Source of the DNA: Mauremys mutica | Lineage: Eukaryota; Chordata; Testudines; Geoemydidae | Length of the DNA: 64,000 nt | NCBI RefSeq assembly: GCF_020497125.1 | Contig: NC_059072.1 | Location: forward strand, 278,796,045 to 278,860,044 | Direction: 5' to 3' | Translations under genes and position numbers: made by a program | Shown here: positions 24,546 to 35,212 of the stretch, one piece after another | Numbering within the stretch: the first letter of the stretch is position 1 | Layout: each line of letters opens with the position of its first letter | Notes under the pieces: model-generated | Told to the model about the DNA's origin: nothing | The model's input: the letters and a program-made list of their open reading frames with translations, nothing else | The model's database searches: none

Positions 24546-24920
24546 CGCCACCGAGCGCTTTGTTCATCTCGTGAAGATAGAAGCATGCTTTTGTGGCCTT
24601 GGCCAAGGATAGCTGCGAAATTTTTTCACCTTCAGCTCATGAGAGCCCCTCCACTCTGGATCCACAAACTCTTCATTTGCAAGCTTCATTTGCAGGTTAT
24701 TTTCTGAAAACCTTGGCATTCTTACAGAATGTCACACAGGCTTATGCAGCACCACTGATAGCTTTGTTTTTCTCGGGAGGATAGAGGCGTGCCTTTGCAG
24801 CTTTGGCCAAGAACTGCTGTGGGACACTGCTATCTTCAGCATGCATGTGCCCCTCCGCTCTGGATATAGACAAACTCTTTCATTTACAAGCTGAACCAGG
24901 TCACTTTTTGGAAACCTTGA
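24546..24920. repeat. Diverged tandem duplication, two units of about 190 bp
   Basis: Unit 1 (about 24546-24720) and unit 2 (about 24742-24918) share in order GCTTTGTT, CTCG(T/G)GA, AGC(T/C)TTGGCCAAG (CCTTGGCCAAG in unit 1), CTTCAGC, CCCCTCC(A/G)CTCTGGAT, CAAACTCTT, TTTGCAAG/TTTACAAG, and AAACCTTG(G/A)CAT. Similarity is about 70-75% by eye. No ORF spans both. Confidence 0.65.
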
Positions 24921-25187
24921 CATAGATCTAGGATGGAGATGACTAGCTCCTCTCGGCTCTAAGGCACTGGTCTTTGTCTTCGGATGGCTTCACAGCACAA
25001 TGTTAATATAGAAAGTAGGGTGGAGGGCAGATTGTTGGTGCTGCTTCCATCTTTGTGTGCAACTCCTTTTCCCTAGAACCTTCCTTCTTAGCCCCCTCTC
25101 ACAAATGCACTCATCACATACACACTTAATCCTGAAAAATTTGACTGTCCATCTCTATAGATTAGCAATCTGTGATCCAGATTTTCA

Positions 25188-25292
25188 TGCCCCTATTCAC
25201 CTCAAGTAGTGCCTTACTTCACAAGCAATCCCATTAATTCCAATTCTAAAGTACTCCTCACTGTGGGAAGGGGTATTGGAATGTAGCCCTAT
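25188..25292. repeat. Short old MITE-like repeat
   Basis: CCAGATTTTCATGCCCCTAT, then GTGCCTTACTTCACAAGCAA, then CCCATTAATTCCAATTCTAA, then AAGTACTCCTCACTGTGGGA form a loose palindrome. Similar motifs occur at 10.6 and 30.4 kb. Confidence 0.4.
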
Positions 25293-25295
25293 GCA

Positions 25296-25650
25296 AGTCG
25301 TTAGAAGACCATAAGACACAGGACTGGCAGGGACCCTTTGAGTCAATGAGTCCAGTCTCCTGCTATCACATGCAATCCAAACATATAATCATGTCTATAA
25401 ACTTATCAAGTTCCATCTTAAAACTTATTAGGTTATTTGCCCCCCACCTCTCCCTGGATGCTGTTCAAGAACCTCACCCCTCTGATGCTTAGAAATCTTC
25501 TAATTTCCAGACTAAATTTATTCATGGCTAGTTTATCCTTATTTGTTCCTGAGTCCGCATTGTTATTTAGCTCTTCTCCCTCCTGGATGTTTGCTCTGTG
25601 ATATATCCCTGCTTAGCCTTCACATAAACAGGGTTTTTTTGTCCATCACC
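25296..25650 (-). mobile_element. Old CR1 LINE 3' fragment
   Basis: On plus the sequence runs GACTGGCAGGGACCCTTTGA, ATGAGTCCAGTCTCCTGC, CAAGTTCCATCTTAAAAC, then GATGCTTAGAAATCTTCTAA and TTTCCAGACTAAATTTATTC. This is the reverse-complement layout of a CR1 3' end (ggaagggacct, gtcca..cccctg, aactttttcctaa blocks). It is much more diverged than the CR1 at 35.2 kb and has no ATTCTATG tail. Confidence 0.6.
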
Positions 25651-26671
25651 CTCAATAAAAAGTTTTATTTTGTCTTGATTTTTTACTGTTTCACCTATTT
25701 AAACACAAAACAAAAATCCCAAAAGAAAATAGATCCCTTACTAAATACCCATAATCAGGATGGGGTAAGGGGGAAAGCTAGTCTTCTAGCACTCTACACT
25801 GCTAGTTAAATGTATGGAGGGCTTGCTATCATAATCTACTAGGTTGTGTCACAACAGTTTACATCCTGCTTCCCTGTTAGAGTTCGGATCTCTTTCCTGA
25901 TACATTACCAGAAATCTGTAGAACCAAATTCTCATCCCAGTGTAAATCCTTTTATCTCCTTTGAAGCATCAAACCTACTTTGGGAAGGTTTAGGGAAATC
26001 AGAGACAAAGCATGGTTTCCAGGTCCCTAGTCTTCCACTGCGCTTATGCTTCAAATGAGCAAAAATGTTTTTCCGCTGTTCTGTTAGGAAGATTTTTATT
26101 CTATGGATCATTTTCTCAGCTTGGCTCTTCAAAATGATAAATTATTTGTCACTCTACTGTAATGTCACGTAAAGGGAAAACCAAGGTCTAGAGGACTTTA
26201 TTATTTTTTATTAGGTAGCAATAAGAGCTATTCATTTTGCATCCAAGGAGTAGGTAGTGAACAGATATTAAAGCTTGAACCCCAAAGGAATTATAAGAAA
26301 GAACCAATTAACACATAAAAATATAATGAAAGGCCTCAAAGAGTATGCCAGTATTCCATAAAAGTCAGATTTGTTGAAATGAGTGTACCAATAATCCTTT
26401 GTCAAGTGCTACATAAAGGTTTCAACCTAAGTTAGTTGAATTGCTAGGTAATTTCCCAGGAAATATAACTTTCCAGACTATGCTTGTGTTCAGACTAATC
26501 ATATAGCAATGAACTGGATTCTACTGGGAACACCTATAATGCAAACCTCACATTTGTGTATAAGGGGTAATTCTGCTTATAAAATGTGCATTTATGCACA
26601 CAGAGCAGCATAGTACCTAAGTGTGAAAGTACCTGCAGACAAGCGTAAATGCAAAATTTGCAAACAAATAA

Positions 26672-27240
26672 ATGTATTGTATGCACAAATGTGGTGCCAG
26701 TAGCTTACAAAACAGTATGGATAGCAAATATGGATGTAGACTGAAAGCCCAATTATACAGAACAATGGTGCACCCCCGATTCATACTGTATGGTGCAGAA
26801 GTATGGACAATAAAGCGACAGCAGGATCAGTGCCTACAGAAGTTTGAGATGAGACATCTTTTTGCCATAAGAGGAGTTATAAAAAGAGATATTTTTTGAA
26901 AGAAAAGTATTAGGATAAAAGTCTCTGATATGGTTGGCAAAATCCAGGATTTTGCTGGTCCAGACTCAAGGACAGGATAAAAGAATTGGAGTTGTTGAAG
27001 ATAACAAAGCAGGAGAGGGTGGCAGGAAAGAGACTGACGAAAGCCAATGAAGTGAAAGATTCATTGCAACAAAGATGGTAGTAAACAGGTGGACCTTAGT
27101 GCCCCCTTTGATACTCAAAGATGGTGGATGCATGTATGATGACCCAACCTCGGTTGAAGAGATAAGGAGAAAAAGAAGGAGGAGGAAATATGGATCTAGA
27201 TATGTTAAGTCATTAAGACATAAACAACACCTATCAACTC
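26672..27240 (+). pseudogene. RTE-like LINE RT C-terminal fragment
   Basis: The plus frame at 26672-26899 reads YGCRLKAQLYRTMVHPRF, then LYGAEVWTI, then QDQCLQKFEMRHLFAIRGV and KRD. The order LK..lY.t.vrP..lYGae.W, followed by l...E.rml..i.Gv.r.D, is typical of the RT thumb of RTE-type and related LINEs. Downstream frames are broken. The 3' side to about 27240 ends in AAGGAGAAAAAGAAGGAGGA-like purine repeats, which may be the element tail. Assignment to RTE rather than a neighbouring LINE clade is tentative. Confidence 0.5.
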
Positions 27241-28873
27241 AAGAATCGACATAGAGCACACAATCTGCTTAGAGAGGGTCATGTATATAATTAGATTTAA
27301 TTAGCTTATAGGCAGGAAAGGAAAGTTGTGTGCACTTGAACTGGAGTGGTGAGTTTAAAGTAGTTTTATCCCAAAATTACTAAACACTGTCTAAGGAATT
27401 AGATATTAGGCAGGCTGAAATATTATTGATAATTCTTAAGGTCAGGGATAGGACCTCACTATTTGTTATACGAAAGTTATTTCTATAATGTAGTAGTCAT
27501 CATGAAATAGACAAGTGAATGGTTCCACTTGCTGGAAGAGAAAGCCTTTATCTCAACAACAGCCATAACATTTGATGAGAAAAGTGTCAGAGGTTCATAT
27601 ACACCAAATGGACCCTGCTAGTGGTGTCAATGCAGAATAGTAAGTGCATTAATTTTTCACCATTGGAGACCACGGCAAAACAAATGGGGTTCCTTAGAAA
27701 TTTTAGTAGTCTCATCCTTGTCCTTAATGTACTTTTTGAAAATATAACTGTAGCAGGGACATACACTGACTGGCATCAGGTTCCTTTGATGCCCCAGCTA
27801 ATTTATCCCACTCAGAAGGTTCTCTGGCTCCCAGAACAGTCATGTTGAGTGGCATGCAGAGCCAAACAAAAAGAAAAAGCTTTCATCCCAGTCTCATGCC
27901 TGGCACAGAACTTTCTGAAAGAGTTCTGTTCTGCCTTCCAACAATCTCTCTTCTTTCTTCTAGCTCCAACTTCCAGCCCTCTGAGCTCTGATTCCCCCTC
28001 ACATGTTGGCAGCATGGAGGAACCCATAGCCATCCTCTACCATGGGTTCCTGGAATCCTTAATCAACTGGGCTGTCTGAACCCATGCCCTAAACTGCATT
28101 ATATCTCCTTCCCAAGGCTCATCCTAGGACTCCTCACTTAGTAGTTTCCTGGCTAGACTGTTGATGGAACACTGTCTCTTAGGTCTGCTGTCCCTGGAAC
28201 CACTTCAGGATTGTCTTTTGCTGGAGTTTCACGCTAGGTCACATTCCTAGTCACATGACTCCTGTGCTTTCATTCCCTTCACTTGTGGAGCTGGGCTACT
28301 ACCTGGCACAGGTGCAGCTGAGCCTGCACTTACTTAAATGGCCAACTTATCCTGTGACAATAATCATTAAACTATTTCATATAATCGGTTGATTAAGGGA
28401 GATCCAGATTAGGTGTCGCAGATCGAGACTGAAATACCTTGGCACTGCTGCATGTGGAAACTTGCACTGTGCCTATTTAGGCTAGGGATGATGTTCAGCC
28501 TTATGTTTATCTACACACTTTTTATGGCTAGGTAGTGCACAGCCCAGGAGCAGTGCAGAGCTGTAACTCCCTAGGAGGAAAACAGATCTCTCCCAGTTTC
28601 TTCAAGAACCTGGGAGTACACAGCCAACCCCTAAGCTATTCACAGCTCACTCTACAGACTGCTATGGAGTGGGGAAAGTATGGACCTGCTTTCTCCTGCC
28701 CCTTTGGGTCACTGTGTGATGGAAGCAGTCTCAGTGCCTTTGAACAATAAATGTGGTCTTGTATAAACTGTTCAGGGTGAAAGGTCACTTTGCACCCCAT
28801 CAGACTGAATCTAGGCACATAAATGTTTTAAAAATTATGCCTTTGATTCTTCAGGGAATTCTATTCAATAGGA
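27241..28873. other. No recognisable feature
   Basis: Mixed composition, no supported gene or element. Confidence 0.5.
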
Positions 28874-29592
28874 CAGTGTTTCTCAAACTGGAGTCTGCGG
28901 ACCCCTGGGGTCCCCTAGGATACTCCAGGGGTCCATGGGCCCAGCTGATCAACTCCTCCCCCTCCCTCTATATCCTGGAGGCTACTGAAGCCAAACCAGG
29001 AGATTTTAGGGGTCAAAAGTCCAGTGGTGCAGCAGGGATAAGTCAGGCTCTCTACCTGTCCTAGCTCCGCACCCCTCCCGGAAGCAGCCAGCACATCCCT
29101 GTGGCATGGGGTCTTTGTGTGCTGCCCCCAGCCCACAGCTCCCATTGGCTGGGAAGTGCCTGTGGGCAGGGGCAATGTGCGGAGACTCCCTGGCCCCCCT
29201 GACTAGGACCCACTGCCAGAGAGATGTGTGGGTTGCTTTTGGGTGCCGCCTGAGGTAAGTGCTGCCCAGCCAGAGCCTGCACCCTTCCCACACCCCAACC
29301 CCCTGCCCCAGGCCAGAGCCTGCACCTCACACCCAAACTCCCTCTCAGAGCCCACACCCTTCACCCCCTCCTGCACATCAACCCTCTGCCCCAGCCTGGT
29401 GAAAGTGAGTGAAGGTGGAGGAGAGCGAGTGATGGAGGGAGGGAGGGGTGGGAAGAGGTAGGGTGGGGTGGGGCATTGGGGGAAGGGGTGGAGTGGAGGC
29501 GGGGCCTGGGCTGAGCATGGGGGCTTGGGGTGTCCCAAACATTTTTAAATCAAAATGGGGGTCTTTGGGTTGTTAAAGTTTGAGAACTGCTG
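28874..29592. mobile_element. hAT-type element, 719 bp, perfect TSD CAATAGGA
   Basis: The left terminus CAGTGTTTCTCAAACTGG pairs with the right terminus, which in reverse reads CAGCAGTTCTCAAACTTT. Identical 8-bp repeats CAATAGGA lie at 28866-28873 and 29593-29600. The interior is GC-rich, with a CCCTGCCCCAG / AGCCTGCACC-like repeated tract on the left and a purine-rich GGGAGGGAGGGG tract on the right. No transposase motif is present, so it is non-autonomous. Confidence 0.9.
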
Positions 29593-29650
29593 CAATAGGA
29601 CATATTGTTAAGGGAAATAGTTGGGAGACACCAATAAAGAAAATGTGTAC

Positions 29651-29923
29651 CAGAGGTCGACAACCTCTGGCATGCGGCTCGCCAGGGTAAGCACCCTGGC
29701 AGGCCAGGCCAGTTTCTTTATCTGCCACGGTTCACCATCCCAGGCCAATGGGGGAGGCAGGAAGCCGCAGCCAGCATATCCCTTGTCCGCACCACTTCCC
29801 GCCTCCCACATTGGCCTGGGACGGTGATCGGCCGAACCTGCTGACGCGGCAGATAAACAAGCTGGCCTGGCCCGCCAGGGTGCTTACCCTGGCGAGCCGC
29901 GTGCCAGGGATTGCCGACCCCTG
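29651..29923. mobile_element. hAT-type MITE, complete, 273 bp
   Basis: The left CAGAGGTCGACAACCTCTGG matches the inverse of the right ATTGCCGACCCCTG end. The palindrome continues through CTCGCCAGGGTAAGCACCCT on both arms. Flanks are GTGTAC on the left and GTGTATAC on the right, a TSD that has lost or gained TA in one copy. It lies 59 bp from the previous hAT but is a different family. Confidence 0.8.
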
Positions 29924-31484
29924 GTGTATACAATGCTTAAATGGATAACAGCATTTTCAGCCAGAAGTGAACTACACAAGAGCACAATATGAAGGAGACA
30001 CATCTTCACAATACCCTGAAGGCAAGCACTTTTTTCTCCTTTATCATGTGTGCAGTTTAGTATTTATAGGCATGTTCCAAATGCTTTCCTTTTTAAAAGA
30101 GCTAATGCTACAGAATAGTTAAAACAGAAGCCAGAGAGAGAGAGAGAGAGAGAGAGAATCTTTGTTACATTTTCCCACCATAAGGTTACACTAAGCAAAT
30201 GGGTCTTAATTCTTATTCTATCTTATTTCTCTATTCATTTTTTAGCAGCCCCACATGATTTTATTTTTTGCTTCTTATGACAGCAAGACTTCTTTGATCC
30301 ACATTTTAAGTGGCTTTCTAATGACCAGCAGATATAGGAAATGTGCCTGCCCTTATTCAGAGTCTAAAAAGTTTTATTCATAATTGGATCCCCAGACACC
30401 AATGGGCTAGATTCTGATTTACACCAGATTACATTACATTAGAAGTCATTCTATCAAAATGAATTGTACGTAAATTAATTGAAAAGCATATCAGAGTTTG
30501 GCCCTATACCTATATTTAATTGCTTTCTAATGGATTTTTTTAGTCTAGTTTATTTCTTAAATTTAACCTAATTCAAATATTATCCTTTCTTTATTCTATA
30601 CAAACTAAAGCCAAACGTTTAAGACTATGAAATCTTTCTTGCTGCTGTGCTGTAATTTCCCCTTTTTTCTGACTATTGAAATGGATAGTCTGCTCTGCAC
30701 CTTATATAGATTTCAAATTAGACACAAATGTGGCTTTCATCAATCAGTTGCATTGAATGTAGAAAGGGTAAACATGACAAAAATAGCAAGTTTTTTTTGG
30801 TCATAATCCCAATTTATATAATAGTTTTAATAAGAAAAAGGGAAATGCACTGGAAATGTGGGCATTCCTCAAGTGCTCATCTTTGAAGGCTTGGTAACAT
30901 TGATTTATATAAAAAAATGAAATTACATAGATCTGGACACTATTGGATACCTCACAGTAGGAGAAGGGATACTTTTAGAACTGCAGTTCAAGTGGATATT
31001 TTGCTTTTACTTTCCATCAAATACGGGTGTCACAGTGCATTTGCTGTCATGCTAAAAAGTAATGCTTTTGGAAGGTAATACTTAAGGGATTTACATTACT
31101 CTTACTATGCTGGTAGGCTAGTATTGTGATTCCCTGAGGCACTGCTCCCAGGCAGCTGTTTGGAGTATTCATAATGTATGCCATATAAATCAGTACTTTT
31201 ACAGTTCTGCATGTGTACATGGCATATGGCCTTTTTGCAACGCTGAAAATAATAAGGGAGCACTTCTTTTCCTTTCCTTTCCTTTTTTTTTTAGCTAGGG
31301 ACATGGTACTGATGAGGTCAACTGCTACATTATTTATTTGATTCCTCAATGCCACATGTATGGGTTTAAAATAAATAACATCTGTGCCTTGGGTGGAAGA
31401 CATAATAAAGAAAGCAACATTTTATGTACTCTGCTGTATGTAAGTGGGCTGAGTCAAAATGTGCAAAAACACCTTAATGATGGG
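29924..31484. other. No gene; (GA)n at 30133-30158 and a short MITE-like repeat at 30404-30508
   Basis: AT-rich sequence. GGGCTAGATTCTGATTTACA at 30404 and the inverse-like ATCAGAGTTTGGCCC near 30500 suggest a small, worn inverted-repeat element. Nothing else is recognised. Confidence 0.4.
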
Positions 31485-31819
31485 CTACTTCCAGAAATGG
31501 AGGTTACTTACGTAACAGATGTGTGGGTCCCTATCTGTATTCCACACATGTATACAAATGCACCATGCTCCTGAGACTGGAATTTCTTGCAAGTAATGTC
31601 TATAGGTCTGCACCTGCACCCTGGAGATCTGCATTCTCATTACCAAGAGTATAAGAGGAGGTGCAAACTGACTGCCTCTCCCATTCCTTTTCTACCAGTA
31701 ATCCAGTCATGATCTGAATCAGAAGGGAAGGATGGTGGGTGGTGGAATACAGATAGGAACCACACATCTCCAAGAACATCCAGTTACAGGTAAGTAAGCT
31801 CAATTTCTTAACAGAGTGC

Positions 31820-32233
31820 TGGTCCCTATGTGTATTCCACACATGGGTGACTGGGAACCAGTAGTCTAGTAGGAGGGAAGTGAGAAGATGCAAATGGTAT
31901 AGATGTCTGAAAACTGCAATTCCAAAGGCTACATTTGTAGAAAAGTCTTGGACTAAAGTGTAGAGTTTTGTGAAGGTGTGGATGGAACTCCAGCTTTCTG
32001 CCTTAAAAATGTCCAGCATAGGCATTTCTCAAAGAGATGACACTGAGATTGCATCTTCTCTAGTGGAATGGGTCCTCCTGTCGGGGGCAGGGAGGAGAAT
32101 GCACTAATCGAGAACAAAGAGTAATATTGCCTGAAGTCCACTCAGAATCTCTGAGCAGATATCGCTTGACCCATATTCATCCTGCAATAGCAACAAATGG
32201 TCTAAGCATTATCACGATTGGTTTTGTTCTTTA
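31820..32233 (-). pseudogene. DIRS tyrosine recombinase, C-terminal part
   Basis: A minus frame reads THSTRED, followed in an adjacent frame by FKAESWSSIHTFTKLYTL. Tyrosine recombinases of this class carry an H-x-x-R box (here HSTR) and a catalytic Tyr about 30-40 residues later, in a segment of the form a.W.s..tF.k.Y. Both are visible although a stop and frameshift separate them. The part joins, across the solo LTR at 32238-33688, to the upstream portion ending at 33689. Confidence 0.65.
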
Positions 32234-32237
32234 CAGG

Positions 32238-33688
32238 TGTAAGCAGAGTCAGGATGAGCTCTACCCTGACATCTGGTGGTAAATTATGAGGAGTGGGCAA
32301 AGGAATTTCAAGAATGTGGATTGGAGTGGGGAAAGGAATTTCAGGAATGTGCATTTGCATTGGCAAACCCACTCCACTTAGCATAGCACCCAGCAGCCTG
32401 GGATGGTTATTTTCACAGCTGTGGGATCCCCAATTTCTTTGTTATTGGGGCAGGAGGAATAAAATGTTGTCACCCTGATTAAGTAAATGAGGAACTACAA
32501 AACCGTCTTATGATAAAGGTTTCATTATCAACTAAATAGTATTTGCTAGACAAGGGACATGGGTTCCAAAACCCAGTGAACTGAGAGAGGCTGGAGACAG
32601 GTATCTGTACCTGGTGGTGCAGGCTCCTTGTGTGAGCCGGAAGCACCAGCCTCACCTATGCCTCTCTCCATTGTGGAATATCAGAATTGATTTTTGATTC
32701 CCTTAAGAATCTAGATACAGGTTACTGAGCTGAACTCACTTTGGGCTAATGGTGCACTAGCACTGGGGCTCCCCTACTGTGAGCTAAAATCACTAAGAGC
32801 TGAAATCACTAAAGAGCTGGAATTGCTGAGCTGAGAGCACTGAGTACTGTGCTAACTAGTGGGGGAGCCTGAAGCTATACTGCAGAGCGGAGTGGAGCAG
32901 TTCGTGGAGCCACGGAGTGAGTGGAGCCAAGCAGTTTGCGGGGACGGCTGGTGGACCAGAGCAGCTGGCAGAGCGAAGCAGCTGTGGGACGGGTGGTGCG
33001 GCCCATGGAGCGAGCAGAGCTGAGCAGTTTGTGGGGATGGCTGGAGCGGATCACAGGACGGCTGGTGGAGCAGAGCAGCTGGCGGAGCGGAGCAGTTTGT
33101 CAGGACGGCTGGAGGAGCAGTTCGTGGAAAAGGCGGGAGCAGAACCCCACAGACCACGTAAGGTGCCCCTTTCCACCCAGGCTGGGGGTGGGGACAGGGT
33201 CCTCTGCAGATAGACTCTCGAACTCTGGGGCTGCACTGACCTGGGACAGAGACTTTTGGATTGTGGGATTGTTGGGACTGTGGGTGATCTTTGGGTTACT
33301 GGACTCTAGGGACATTTGGGATATTGGACTTTGGAGTCTTGGGGGATTTGGGGGTTGCTGGATTCAAGAGCCCGTGGAGAAGGACACAGCCCAATTTCCT
33401 GGGGTGGATCTTTGCTCACGGTTTAATCTATGAACGCTAATTGAGATGTTTTCCCAATTTACTGCTTGTGTTTATCTCATGTAATTAAATCTTTTCTGCT
33501 ACACCGAGACTCTGTGCTTGCGAGAGGGGAAGTATTGCCTCTTCGAGGTGCCCAGGGGTGTGTGTAAGATTTTCCCAGGTCACTGGGTGGGGGCTCGAGC
33601 TGGTGTCGCATTACATTGTAGGAAAGGGACCCCTATGTATTGAACCCGGCCCTCGCTGCTATCAATTCGGCCTGGCAGAAGGGTTACA
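32238..33688 (+). mobile_element. Solo LTR, 1,451 bp, TSD CAGG, inside the DIRS recombinase
   Basis: It begins TGTAAGCAGAGTCAGGATG and ends GGCAGAAGGGTTACA, with inverted termini TGTAA...TTACA. The 4-bp direct repeats CAGG lie at 32234-32237 and 33689-33692. An ATTAAA at 33484-33489, followed by a TTGCGAGAGG region, is consistent with a polyadenylation zone read on plus. DIRS recombinase coding lies on both sides, so the insertion is younger than the DIRS copy. No internal retroelement sequence remains, so it is a solo LTR left by recombination. The family (ERV or Ty3-like) is not identified. Confidence 0.75.
32880..33135 (+). repeat. GC-rich imperfect tandem repeat within the solo LTR
   Basis: Variants of GCGGAGCAGTTTGTGGGGAC followed by GGCTGGTGGAGCAGAGCAGC repeat about three times with internal changes. 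This yields the long but meaningless open frames on both strands here. Confidence 0.65.
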
Positions 33689-34310
33689 CAGGTAGAACAC
33701 CAAAGCTGGGACATCAAGCACATGACAAGCAGTTCAAAGAGTGGCCTGGTAAGTATTGAGAGTGCCAGATTGAGGTCTCTTTGAAGTGTCTGCTTCACTA
33801 CTAGCGGGAAGGTCCTAGTGAGACTCTTCAGGAATTTTCTTGTTATCAGGCAAGTAAAAACAAAGTAGCCCTCTACCGAAGGGTGGAAGGCACTGCTTGC
33901 TGCTGGGTGGACCTGCAGTGAGATAACAGAAAGGTCCAACATGTTGACAGTGAGGAGGTAGTCTAGAATAATAGTGTATGGGGACAACTGGTTTGTGGTG
34001 CCCAGGTAGAGAAACACCTCTATTTAGCTATATAACATTTCCTGGTAGAGTGTTTCTGAGAATATTCTGAACATGAATAGTCTAAGTATGATGGCCATCC
34101 AAATACTAGGCCATGAGGTGAAGAGAGTTAGGGCTGGGATGTCTGATCCTACTTTTCTCTTGAGTCAGAAGATCCAGGAAGGGTTGCATGAAGATGGGAG
34201 GATGGGTTGATATTCTCAGGAGGTAGGGAAACCAGATCTAGTTGGGCTGGTTGGGTATAATGAGAACGACTCATTGTAGTGGTCCATTGTGCTCCAGTGG
34301 GGAGGGAGGC
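33689..34310 (-). pseudogene. DIRS tyrosine recombinase, N-terminal part and upstream linker
   Basis: The minus frame (about 34017 down to 33693) reads TIILDYLLTVN, LSVISLQVHPAASSAFHPSV, VFTCLITRKFLKSLTRTFP and QRDLNLALSILTRPLFEL. The elements LDYL, L..H.aa.saFHP, f.kgl...fP and WDLnlvLs.Lt.pPFEPL typify the core-binding domain of DIRS recombinases. Weaker similarity continues to about 34310. The coding runs directly into the LTR insertion point at 33689-33692. Confidence 0.65.
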
Positions 34311-34523
34311 CACTCTGCCTCACTGTATTGGGCAGTAACCCTCAGGCTCAGGTCAAGCTGGCAGGGCCAGGCCATAAGCTATCTATAGTTCCACGGCTAG
34401 CTAAAAGAGGCAAATAAGCAATAACAATCTGGGGTTCTCATCCCCATCCTCAGGGGGGCTGAATACTGAGTAGTCTTTAGCTCGCAGCCCCTCAGCTGGG
34501 GCTAGCAGTACTTAGCAATCTGA

Positions 34524-35209
34524 AGGCTTGTCTACACTACCAAGTTTTGTTGACAAAACTTATGTTGACACCCAAAAGTTGACAAAACCAAAAGCGCCAA
34601 AGGGTGTTCACACTTGCTTCCTCTGTTGACAGATCATGTCCACATTGGGGATAACATTATCGACAGGGTGTCAGTATATTAACACTAGAATATTGTGATT
34701 CCATGTCTTTTCCTTTAGATAATGGGCACCTTAAGTATTTTGCATTAACTGTTCTGCAATGTGAATACAAATGAATGTTACTGTAAAGGGCTTCCTGTCA
34801 TTAGTTGTCATGTTTCAACTACAAACCAACTCCAAAATCAGATTCAACAATTACAGTTCTGAATGGTATCTGTAAGGGAGCAACTACAGGTTAATAATGA
34901 AGTAATTAATTTAAAAGGAATAATATCTGTTTTAAATTGCTGCCACTTATGACAATATTTTCCAAGCCTGAAAAAATATCAGTAAAACAGACAAGAAGAA
35001 AGAGAGAGTGTGAGAAAGGGGTAATTGTGGCATTGTGGGATACTAGCAGAAGTCATTCTGTAGACAAAACAATCAGCAGTGTCTACACTGGCTCTTTGTC
35101 GACAATAAAGGGAGGGGGAAAAGACAAAAATCTCTCCTGGGGTGGAAGTTTTTTGTCGCCAAAACTGGGTGTTTTTCATGACAAAAGTCCCATAGTAGTG
35201 TGGAGAAGC
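34524..35209. mobile_element. Harbinger-type MITE carrying a 356-bp insert, TSD TGA
   Basis: The left end AGGCTTGTCTACACTACCAAG and the right end, in reverse (GCTTCTCCACACTACTATGG), are imperfect inverted repeats. TGA flanks both sides at 34521-34523 and 35210-35212. The arms contain GTTGACAAAA / TTTTGTCG motifs. Removing 34669-35024 leaves about 330 bp. The GTCTACAC termini and 3-bp TSD resemble the large Harbinger at 43.9 kb and the MITE at 38.3 kb. Confidence 0.75.
34669..35024 (+). repeat. 356-bp duplicated segment, copy A (inside a MITE)
   Basis: Runs from TGTCAGTATATTAACACTAG to GAGAAAGGGGTAA. Copy B at 40726-41082 is in the same orientation and differs by about five substitutions and one 1-nt indel by eye. 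Copy A is bordered on both sides by MITE sequence. Confidence 0.92.
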
Positions 35210-35212
35210 TGA

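Noticed and set aside
32921..33433. 170-codon plus open frame and overlapping minus frames
   Set aside because: They fall in the GC-rich tandem array of the solo LTR; the translation is repetitive and crosses the array edge.
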